Origin: Chitinophagaceae bacterium
GTDB taxonomy: Bacteria > Bacteroidota > Bacteroidia > Chitinophagales > Chitinophagaceae
Length of the DNA: 6,268 nucleotides
Assembly: GCA_023251285.1 (NCBI GenBank)
Contig: JAHEZB010000142.1
Span: 1 to 6,268 of the forward strand
Reading direction: 5' to 3'
This document shows positions 1 to 5,783 of the stretch, piece by piece. Under the pieces are notes generated by a model that had not been told where the DNA came from, did no database searches, and was given only the letters and a program-made list of their open reading frames with translations. The translations under genes were made by a program, and so were the position numbers. Position 1 is the first letter of the stretch. Every line of letters starts with the position of its first letter.

Positions 1-1
1 G

Positions 2-568
2 GTACTGCTCGCAATTGTTAGTTTTTCGAACGCATCTTTAAAAACATTGGCGCCGATTTTTGCAAAAGATGTTTTGCATGGCGGCGCTCATACGCTGGGT
101 TTTTTGATGAGCGCGGCTGGAGTTGGGGCGATTTCCGGTGCTTTATTTCTTACCAAAAAAAAGTCAATTTCTTTATTAAAACGTATTGTATCTGTCACCG
201 GAATTCTATTAGGTGCGGCGATGATTTGCTTTGCAATTTCGCGTTCACTTCCACTTTCGCTTTTTTTTATTGCCATAGCAGGATTAGGGCAAATGATGCA
301 CACTGCCTGTACCAATACCCTGCTGCAACTACATGTAGATGATGATAAACGCGGCAGGGTCATGAGCTTCTACACAGTTTGCTTGCAGGGCACAATGCCT
401 TTTGGAAGTTTGCTGGCAGGAGCTTTCGCCGCCATTAGCAGTGGTCCGTGGGCAGTGGCATTTATGGGGGCATTTTGCCTTTTAGGAACACTTTTTTTTA
501 AAGAAAAAAATACACGAAACCGTTTAAAAGCGGTTCGAAAACAACAAAGTCTTTCCGGTTATCAGTGA
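2..568 (+). CDS. MFS transporter, C-terminal half (5' end outside window)
   Basis: This is the last 188 codons of a major facilitator superfamily transporter. The reading frame is open from base 2 and the true start lies left of the window. The fragment carries about six hydrophobic segments, matching helices 7-12 of a 12-helix carrier of roughly 400-420 residues. The stretch reading FAKDVLHGG, then LGFLMSAAGVGA, and later DDKRGRVMSFY followed by GTMPFGSLLAG, is the pattern of the MFS_3/EntS-like exporter group, whose members export enterobactin or drugs. The charged RGRVMS loop between helices 10 and 11 is the most diagnostic part. The C-terminus is short and basic (Lys/Arg-rich), as expected for a cytoplasmic tail. 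The substrate cannot be read from the sequence. The gene runs head-on into the next gene, with 10 bases between the two stop codons. Family assignment is confident; the exporter role is family knowledge. Confidence 0.88.
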   Translation, partial: VLLAIVSFSNASLKTLAPIFAKDVLHGGAHTLGFLMSAAGVGAISGALFLTKKKSISLLKRIVSVTGILLGAAMICFAISRSLPLSLFFIAIAGLGQMMHTACTNTLLQLHVDDDKRGRVMSFYTVCLQGTMPFGSLLAGAFAAISSGPWAVAFMGAFCLLGTLFFKEKNTRNRLKAVRKQQSLSGYQ

Positions 569-578
569 TGATTGCAAA

Positions 579-998
579 TTACTCCTGATCTATTTCTGTT
601 GCCGATTCATCTGCTTTTTGCAGTTTTAAACCAGGAAAAAAAGAAACAATCATCAACACTACAGAACTGAGAATCAGTAAATACAAACCGTATTGTTTTT
701 GCGGACAATAGGTATTATAGCAGGAAGTAAAAATCACGTAGGTTTTTAACAGATACCCAATGTTTAATGCTGCAAAAAAAATCAAGGTTCTTTTTGCCCA
801 AATTTTATCGATAAAAATTAAAATAAGAGAGGAAATGGCAAAGAAAATAAATACTTTCCCTGGTCTTCCATACATATTTTGTTCAGAAAAAAAACCGGTA
901 AAAGATTTATGTAAGTCTGGATAGTACGCCCAGGGAAGAAAACAACTGATTGCTAATAAAAGACATGCAAGAAAACCGGTTAGTTTGTAATATTTCAT
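579..998 (-). CDS. Four-helix membrane protein of unknown function
   Basis: This is a 139-residue protein that I cannot assign a function. It resembles uncharacterised membrane proteins of Chitinophagaceae from memory. Four membrane helices are visible at about residues 6-24, 48-66, 71-90 and 103-122, followed by an acidic tail. Positive charges (Lys2, Lys5, Lys65, Lys69, Arg70, Lys125) place both ends and the central loop in the cytoplasm. The two longer loops (25-47 and 91-102) would then face the periplasm. The first of these holds a FLPWAYYPD motif running into FTGFFSEQN and YGRPGK, and the second holds Cys93 and Cys98, a possible disulfide pair. The ATG at 996-998 is preceded by an A/T-rich leader without a Shine-Dalgarno sequence. 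A weak -7-like box (TAACATTG, minus strand, 1034-1041) has one mismatch to TAnnTTTG. The clear hydrophobic pattern and loop motifs support a real gene. Confidence 0.75.
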   Translation of the reverse strand: MKYYKLTGFLACLLLAISCFLPWAYYPDLHKSFTGFFSEQNMYGRPGKVFIFFAISSLILIFIDKIWAKRTLIFFAALNIGYLLKTYVIFTSCYNTYCPQKQYGLYLLILSSVVLMIVSFFPGLKLQKADESATEIDQE

Positions 999-1248
999 GA
1001 TAAAATCTATAAAGATCGAGAATTTGTTTGTTGCAATGTTAGACCATTTTCTTTATTTTATCTGCTTTAGCATCTCTCCAAAACTCTTGAAAAATAATGA
1101 AATAGAAAATGCCTTTATTTGTTGTTTTACTGTTTCTGTATTAAACAAATTCAATTCCAAGTTAAACGCTTTTCATCAGTGAGAGAAACGGCTTTGTTCG
1201 CTCATGTCTCCGGTAAATGAATTGGAATTATATCAGATTTTCAATGAG

Positions 1249-1737
1249 CTAATTCAGTTCAATTACCTCACAATCTTTAATATCTTTTCCATCAATCGCA
1301 AATCGAATGAGCGTTCTTACTTTATGCCATCCATGTTTTCCTGCTGCACCCGGATTCATGTGAAGGCAATGTAATTTATCATCATACATCACTTTTAAAA
1401 TGTGCGAATGGCCGCTAATAAAGAGCTGTGGCTTATGGATTAAAATTTCCTTTTTTGTTTCCGGATTGTATTTTGGCGGATAACCTCCAATGTGCCGCAT
1501 CATTACTTTTACTTCTTCACACATAAAAACCAGCTGCTCAGGATAAACGCTTTTTATATCATAGCCGTCGATATTTCCATAAACGCCGCGAAGCGGTTTA
1601 AAAGATTTTAATTCGTCAGCAATAACAGAACTTCCAAAATCTCCTGCATGCCATATTTCATCACAGTTTTTAAAATGTTCAAAAACAGTGGGATCAAGAT
1701 AATTATGAGTATCTGAAATAAGTCCGATTCGTGTCAA
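1249..1737 (-). CDS. YfcE/MJ0936-type metallophosphoesterase (phosphodiesterase)
   Basis: This is a small single-domain calcineurin-like phosphoesterase, probably a cytoplasmic dinuclear-metal phosphodiesterase. From the TTG start it has 162 residues, the usual size for this family. All metal-binding motifs are present: the D-x-H motif (Asp9, His11 in LISDTH), HAGDFG (Asp33), GNID (Asn55), an internal His (RHIGGYPP, His82) and GHSH (His110, His112). I chose the TTG at 1735-1737 because it puts the protein start at x-TRIGLISDTH, where I recall homologues beginning. A GTG at 1780-1782 is the longest possible start and adds 15 residues that match nothing in the family; an in-frame stop lies just beyond it at 1789-1791. 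A promoter-like box at 1760-1767 lies between the two candidates and also favours TTG. The gene is divergent from mgtE and looks monocistronic. The physiological substrate is unknown; family members cleave model phosphodiesters. Confidence 0.87.
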   Translation of the reverse strand: MTRIGLISDTHNYLDPTVFEHFKNCDEIWHAGDFGSSVIADELKSFKPLRGVYGNIDGYDIKSVYPEQLVFMCEEVKVMMRHIGGYPPKYNPETKKEILIHKPQLFISGHSHILKVMYDDKLHCLHMNPGAAGKHGWHKVRTLIRFAIDGKDIKDCEVIELN

Positions 1738-1759
1738 AAGAATTGTTTTATCGTTTACG

Positions 1760-1767
1760 CAAAATAA
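1760..1767 (-). promoter_or_regulatory. Possible -7 box for the metallophosphoesterase gene
   Basis: Read on the minus strand this is TTATTTTG followed by CG, one mismatch from the Bacteroidota -7 consensus TAnnTTTG. Transcription would begin near 1753, about 16 bases before the TTG start. No convincing -33 TTTG lies at the expected distance. The call is tentative and rests on position and similarity to the mgtE box. Confidence 0.3.
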
Positions 1768-1953
1768 AACGATCCATTTCACTTTGTATCATAAAACAGG
1801 ATTAATAGTAAATGGCAAATAGAAGTCCATTTTTCTGTAAATCCAAATTCTCTTTATTTATCCGTCTATTGTAAAGAAAAAAAATTTTTTGGCTCCTCTT
1901 TTGTCAGTTTCTTTCTCTTTACAGTTAACGTTATTTTTCAAGGCAAAATAAAT

Positions 1954-1961
1954 TATTTTTG
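1954..1961 (+). promoter_or_regulatory. Bacteroidota-type -7 promoter box for mgtE
   Basis: TATTTTTG is an exact match to the TAnnTTTG consensus of the primary sigma factor of Bacteroidota. Transcription would begin around 1967-1969 and leave a leader of about 20 bases before the ATG at 1989. No clear -33 TTTG is visible 19-21 bases upstream. A run of A and T at 1877-1890 could act as an upstream curved or UP-like tract. The leader is too short to hold a magnesium riboswitch (M-box). Confidence 0.5.
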
Positions 1962-1988
1962 CGCCCTTATCTGAAAGAAACGATTCAC

Positions 1989-3392
1989 ATGACAGAGGAA
2001 GAAATTTCAATTCAGGAGCAGTACGAAGATGTTTTGAAAAGCGGTAACGAAGCAGAAATGCACGAGTTTCTGAACGAACAAAACATCAGCGACGTTGCTG
2101 AACTCATTTATGAAAACGAAGACAGGGAAATAGAAATTTTCCTGCACCTCTCGCTGCATCGTGCTATCGGTGTTTTCAAAATTCTGGATCATCCTACTCA
2201 AAAAGATATTATAAAAAATCTGCCGCCTGCAAAAAGTGCAGAATTGTTGAATGAGATGCAGCCGGATGACCGCACTTCGTTTTTTGAAGATCTGCCAAAT
2301 GAAGTAGTGCGCGAACTGGTAAAAACTTTAAAACCTGAAGAAAGAAAGATCACCTTATCTCTTCTTGGCTATCCTGAAAATAGTGTTGGCCGCCTGATGA
2401 CTCCCGATTATATTTATGTTTATGAATACAATACGGTTGCGGAAGTTTTAAACATTATCAGGGGAGTTGGAAAAAATACTGAAACAATTGATGTCATTTA
2501 TGTAATCAATAAACACGGCGAATTGTTGGATGATATTCGCATACGCGAATTTATTCTTGCCTCCCCCAATACGAAAGTGAGCGAGATGATGGATGGCAGA
2601 TTTATCGAACTAAATGTAAATGACGACCAGGAAGCGGCTAATGAGGTTTTTAAAATGAATAACCGTGTGGCGCTGCCGGTTGTAGATGATTACAATGTGC
2701 TGCTGGGCATCGTTACCATCGATGATGTGTTGTGGGTTGCCGGTGAAGAATTTAGTGAGGACGTGCAGAAAATCGGTGGTTCGCAGGCTTTGGACATGCC
2801 TTACCTGGAAACACCTTTGTTTACTTTGGTAAAAAAAAGAGTAGGTTGGCTTACGATACTTTTTTTAGGCGAAATGCTTACTGCCACAGCAATGGCGTAT
2901 TTCAACAGCGAGATGGAAAAAGTAATCATCCTTACCAATTTTATTCCATTAATCATCAGTACAGGGGGTAACAGCGGCACACAGGCGTCTACTTTGATCA
3001 TACAGGCAATGGCTTTGGGAGAAGTGACTTTGCGCGATTGGTGGAGGGTAATGCGACGCGAAGTAATGTCCGGATTCATGCTCGGTACCATGCTTGGTAT
3101 CGTCGGATTTTGCAGAATAGCCATATGGAGCTTTTTGATGCATGAACGAATCATCACTTCTTATAGTTATGGTGAACATTGGTTTTTAATCGGACTAACC
3201 GTTTGTTTTTCTCTAGTGGGTGTGGTCTTATGGTCTTCATTAATTGGCAGTATGCTTCCGATTATTTTAAAGAAATTAGGAGCAGATCCGGCCTCTTCTT
3301 CGGCTCCTTTTGTTGCAACCTTGGTAGATGTTACCGGACTGATCATCTTCTTTAATGTCGCATTGGTCACTTTGCGGGGAACATTGCTGTAA
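1989..3392 (+). CDS. mgtE: Magnesium transporter MgtE
   Basis: This is a 467-residue inner-membrane Mg2+ channel of the MgtE/SLC41 type, a usual length for the family. Residues about 10-130 form the N-terminal helical MgtE_N domain (LLNEMQPDD, DLPNEVV). Residues about 135-250 form a paired CBS domain, entered through RLMTPD and including the ALPVVDD and GIVTIDDVL strands. Together these act as the cytoplasmic Mg2+ sensor in characterised MgtE proteins. The membrane domain (about 285-463) has five helices. It carries GWLTILFLGEMLTA, the pore-region motif STGGNSGTQASTL (324-335) and the terminal DPASSSAPF...LVDVTG. Asp447 in DVTG corresponds to the pore Asp that binds Mg2+ in the Thermus protein. 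I chose ATG at 1989: a TTG at 1959 would also be in frame but overlaps the -7 box and adds 10 residues without family similarity. The gene stands alone between a divergent neighbour and a strong terminator. Confidence 0.96.
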   Translation: MTEEEISIQEQYEDVLKSGNEAEMHEFLNEQNISDVAELIYENEDREIEIFLHLSLHRAIGVFKILDHPTQKDIIKNLPPAKSAELLNEMQPDDRTSFFEDLPNEVVRELVKTLKPEERKITLSLLGYPENSVGRLMTPDYIYVYEYNTVAEVLNIIRGVGKNTETIDVIYVINKHGELLDDIRIREFILASPNTKVSEMMDGRFIELNVNDDQEAANEVFKMNNRVALPVVDDYNVLLGIVTIDDVLWVAGEEFSEDVQKIGGSQALDMPYLETPLFTLVKKRVGWLTILFLGEMLTATAMAYFNSEMEKVIILTNFIPLIISTGGNSGTQASTLIIQAMALGEVTLRDWWRVMRREVMSGFMLGTMLGIVGFCRIAIWSFLMHERIITSYSYGEHWFLIGLTVCFSLVGVVLWSSLIGSMLPIILKKLGADPASSSAPFVATLVDVTGLIIFFNVALVTLRGTLL

Positions 3393-3461
3393 ACAATTTT
3401 TTATAAGCAACAAAATGCAGTAAAGACACAAATAAACCTGATTCTTAGTTTCTCAAAATAA

Positions 3462-3496
3462 AAAATATCCTTCATTTTTTAAGTGAAGGATATTTT
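3462..3496. terminator. Bidirectional intrinsic terminator between mgtE and the DJ-1/PfpI gene
   Basis: A perfect 13-base-pair stem (3462-3474 with 3484-3496) extends inward by one G-T and two A-T pairs to a three-base loop at 3478-3480. The arms are AAAATATCCTTCA and its exact complement. Since the outer arms end in A-run and T-run respectively, both strands give a hairpin ending in U residues. It lies 69 bases after the mgtE stop and 28 bases after the stop of the convergent gene, so it can serve both. Confidence 0.9.
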
Positions 3497-3524
3497 GCTT
3501 TTAAAATCTTCTACTAATAAAACC

Positions 3525-4079
3525 TTACGCGGTTTCATGAACAGCTTCCCTGATCTCTTCGAGTAGCTTTGCATTAAAAGCGTCCAGGTCTTTTGGGCTT
3601 CTGCTGGTAACAAGACCTTTATCAACTACTACTTCTTTATCAAACCATTCTGCCCCGGCATTCTGAAGGTCGGTACGAATCGAAGGGTAAGAAGTCATTT
3701 TTCTGCCTTGCAGCAAGCCCGTTTCAATTAACAGTTGTGGTCCATGACAGATAGCTGCAACGGGCTTTCCGGATTCCATAAAATCTTTTGCAAAATTTAC
3801 ATACGCTTTCTGAATCCGCATCTTGTCCGGATTAATAACACCTCCCGGAATCATGAGCGCATCATAATCGAATGGATTTGCATCCGCTAAATTCACATCT
3901 ACCGGTAATTCTATTGACCAGTGATCATGATTCCACGCTTTTACTTTCCCCTGTTCTGTCGATAAAATATCTACTTTAATTCCGGCATCTTCCATCGCTT
4001 TTTTAGGACTCGTAAGTTCTACTTCTTCAAAGCCGTTTTCGGTAATAATGGCGACTCTTTTCTGTTTATTGTCTTGCAT
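3525..4079 (-). CDS. DJ-1/PfpI family protein (YhbO/PfpI-like, class I glutamine amidotransferase fold)
   Basis: This is a 184-residue cytoplasmic protein of the PfpI branch of the DJ-1 superfamily. The fold is visible from the RVAIITENGFEEVEL start, the ALMIPGG strand and the nucleophile elbow AAICHGPQ. Cys111 is the nucleophile, His112 its neighbour, and Glu18 the conserved acidic residue. The later QGRKMTSYPS and LVTSRSPKDL segments are typical of PfpI/YhbO. Relatives were described as intracellular proteases and more recently as glyoxalases or as deglycases for methylglyoxal-damaged molecules. The last activity is disputed, so a general stress role is the safest statement. The ATG at 4077-4079 is chosen because the family motif starts seven residues later. 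No Shine-Dalgarno is present. The gene ends at the shared bidirectional terminator and starts divergently from the SpmA-SpmB-like gene. A perfect inverted repeat lies 35-55 bases upstream of its start. Confidence 0.93.
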   Translation of the reverse strand: MQDNKQKRVAIITENGFEEVELTSPKKAMEDAGIKVDILSTEQGKVKAWNHDHWSIELPVDVNLADANPFDYDALMIPGGVINPDKMRIQKAYVNFAKDFMESGKPVAAICHGPQLLIETGLLQGRKMTSYPSIRTDLQNAGAEWFDKEVVVDKGLVTSRSPKDLDAFNAKLLEEIREAVHETA

Positions 4080-4113
4080 AAAAAAATATTTTTAGAATGA
4101 ATGAATAAACCCA

Positions 4114-4134
4114 TTAGCACAAGAAACGTGCTAA
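4114..4134. repeat. Perfect 7-bp inverted repeat upstream of the DJ-1/PfpI gene
   Basis: TTAGCAC at 4114-4120 and GTGCTAA at 4128-4134 are exact complements separated by seven bases (AAGAAAC). The repeat lies in the divergent spacer, 35 bases upstream of the DJ-1/PfpI start and 134 bases before the SpmA-SpmB-like start. The geometry fits either a dimeric regulator site or a small leader hairpin. Neither strand has a T-run directly after it, so a terminator is unlikely. A chance repeat cannot be excluded. Confidence 0.4.
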
Positions 4135-4240
4135 GCAGGCGTTCATAAATGAAAAAGAAATGATGGTGAAAGCCTTCCACATTTATTTGAGGATTGGTTA
4201 TCCGCGTAAACAAAAAAGTTATTTAAAAATCACAAATCCT

Positions 4241-4248
4241 TATCTTAG
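4241..4248 (+). promoter_or_regulatory. Possible -7 box for the SpmA-SpmB-like gene
   Basis: TATCTTAG has one mismatch to TAnnTTTG. Transcription would begin near 4255 and give a leader of about 14 bases before the ATG at 4269, similar to the short leader inferred for mgtE. No clear -33 element is visible. The T-run that follows makes chance similarity possible. Confidence 0.35.
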
Positions 4249-4268
4249 TTTTTTTTACAACTTCTTTT

Positions 4269-5678
4269 ATGGCATTAAGCAGAATTTGGGCAGCCTTTAT
4301 CATTATTGCATTCCTGGCTGCAAGTTTTCAATGTATTTTTATTAGAGGAAACACAGATATTTATAGCCGGATGGTGGTTGGCAAATCAGGCGATACATCA
4401 CGCACCAAAGTTATAGACACTACTGCCATTCCTGCTTCTGTTTTTACTTTGTTAAAAAATGGGAAAACATACACCGATGGCACGACCAAGTACAGTAAAA
4501 GTGCCGCGGGGCAATATATCAGTTATCATGAGCAACATGCTGATGGAGTTATTTCAACTGCAAAAACAGCAGTGGATATTTCCATTAATCTGATAGGAAT
4601 CATGGCCCTTTTTATGGGTTTTATGAGCATTGCCGAACGAGCCGGTGGAATCAGATTGTTGTCAAAGATCATTGGCCCCTTTTTCTCAAAATTATTTCCT
4701 GAGTTACCGCGAAATCATCCCGCGATGGGGCATATGGTAATGAACTTTTCAGCCAACCTTTTGGGCCTTGATAACGCTGCAACGCCGTTTGGGCTTAAAG
4801 CAATGGAAAGCCTGCAGGAATTAAATCCAAACAAGGATACTGCTTCTAATTCGCAGATTATGTTCTTGTGCCTCCATGCATCCGGCCTGACATTAATACC
4901 GGTAAGTATTATCGCCATTCGCGCTTCACTAAATGCCTCAAATCCTACTGATATTTTTATTCCCTGTATGATCGCCACGTTTGCCGCTACCATGACAGCA
5001 ATGCTGGTTGTTTCTTTCAAACAAAAAATAAATATTTTTCAGCCGGTAATAATGTTATGGGTATTGGGAATTTCAGCTGTGATGTCATTGATGGTTATTT
5101 ATTTGAAATCGCTGAATTATACCGGCGTGCAAACCTTCTCCGGCATTTTAAGCAACGGCCTTATATTGGCCATATTCTTTGTGATCATTCTTGGTGCATT
5201 GTATAAAAAAATAGACATTTTTGATGCCTTTATTGATGGAGCGAAAGGCGGTTTTGAGATCGCTGTAAAAATTATTCCGTACCTGGTAGGGATGTTGGTC
5301 GCTATAAGTCTTCTTCGCACCAGCGGCACCTTTGAAGTAATTATTGATGGCATGAGAAACTTATTTTCTGCTCTTGGAACTGATACCAGGTTTGTTGCCG
5401 GTTTACCAACTGCATTAATAAGGCCATTAAGCGGAAGCGCCGCCCGGGGAATGATGATTGATACGATGACAACCTACGGCTCAGATTCTTTTGCGGGAAG
5501 CTTGTCTTCCATTTTGCAGGGAACATCTGACACGACTTTTTATGTGGTTGCAGTTTATTTTGGCGCTGTTTCTATAAAAAATACCCGCTATTCGATTGGC
5601 GCAATGCTGATTGCAGATTTGGCTGGTATTATTACTTCTATCTTTTTGGCATATCTGTTTTTTGGAAATACAGCATAG
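4269..5678 (+). CDS. Fused SpmA-SpmB-like membrane protein (nucleoside recognition/Gate domains)
   Basis: This is a 469-residue multi-helix inner-membrane protein that joins the equivalents of SpmA and SpmB, two separate spore maturation proteins of Bacillus. The SpmA-like half spans about residues 1-250 and carries NFSANLLGLDNAATPFGLKAM in segments 159-179. The SpmB-like half spans about 290-469, with IIPYLVGMLVAIS, PLSGSAARGMMIDTM (386-400) and ILQGTSDTTFYV (415-426). Both halves match the Gate (nucleoside recognition) domain. The first helix (about 6-25) is separated from the next (about 103-120) by some 75 hydrophilic residues, likely periplasmic. In Bacillus these proteins are needed for spore core dehydration; the transported molecule is unknown and no role is established outside sporulators. 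The ATG is supported by the immediate hydrophobic helix and the -7-like box just upstream. A tandem sugar isomerase gene follows after 105 bases. Confidence 0.9.
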   Translation: MALSRIWAAFIIIAFLAASFQCIFIRGNTDIYSRMVVGKSGDTSRTKVIDTTAIPASVFTLLKNGKTYTDGTTKYSKSAAGQYISYHEQHADGVISTAKTAVDISINLIGIMALFMGFMSIAERAGGIRLLSKIIGPFFSKLFPELPRNHPAMGHMVMNFSANLLGLDNAATPFGLKAMESLQELNPNKDTASNSQIMFLCLHASGLTLIPVSIIAIRASLNASNPTDIFIPCMIATFAATMTAMLVVSFKQKINIFQPVIMLWVLGISAVMSLMVIYLKSLNYTGVQTFSGILSNGLILAIFFVIILGALYKKIDIFDAFIDGAKGGFEIAVKIIPYLVGMLVAISLLRTSGTFEVIIDGMRNLFSALGTDTRFVAGLPTALIRPLSGSAARGMMIDTMTTYGSDSFAGSLSSILQGTSDTTFYVVAVYFGAVSIKNTRYSIGAMLIADLAGIITSIFLAYLFFGNTA

Positions 5679-5783
5679 CTTTACAAGCGACTATCAGCAA
5701 GAAATAAAATAGCATTGAAGAATTATGATTAAGAAAAAAGTCAGAAATAACGACATCAACTCACTCAAAAAGTAAAAATTAAA

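Noticed and set aside
515..537. Imperfect inverted repeat CGAAACCG / CGGTTCG near the 3' end of the MFS gene
   Set aside because: It has a bulge, lies inside the coding sequence before the stop, and is not followed by a T-run, so it is not a credible terminator.
997..1182. Plus-strand frame of 61 codons in the spacer between the four-helix protein and the metallophosphoesterase
   Set aside because: Its start overlaps the start codon of the minus-strand gene, its composition is that of translated AT-rich spacer, and it matches no family I know. I see nothing else supported between 999 and 1248.
1153..1229. AATTCCAA and TTGGAATT distant inverted repeat in the spacer 999-1248
   Set aside because: Eight A/T-rich bases at a distance of about 60 bases are expected by chance, and no gene or mobile element boundary coincides with them.
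1870..1923. TGTAAAGA / TCTTTACA inverted repeat upstream of mgtE, considered as an operator or Mg2+ riboswitch part
   Set aside because: The 8-bp arms are 38 bases apart in A/T-rich low-complexity DNA and lie upstream of the probable promoter, so they would not be in the mgtE transcript. Chance is the simplest explanation.
4160..4345. Plus-strand frame of 61 codons overlapping the start of the SpmA-SpmB-like gene in another frame
   Set aside because: It runs into the clearly coding SpmA-SpmB-like frame, spans its probable promoter, and shows no recognisable domain.
5725..5775. Short plus-strand frame of 16 codons, Lys/Asn-rich, ahead of the sugar isomerase gene
   Set aside because: Very short, low complexity and explained by A-rich spacer; no ribosome binding or conservation evidence. 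A leader peptide cannot be excluded but is not supported.
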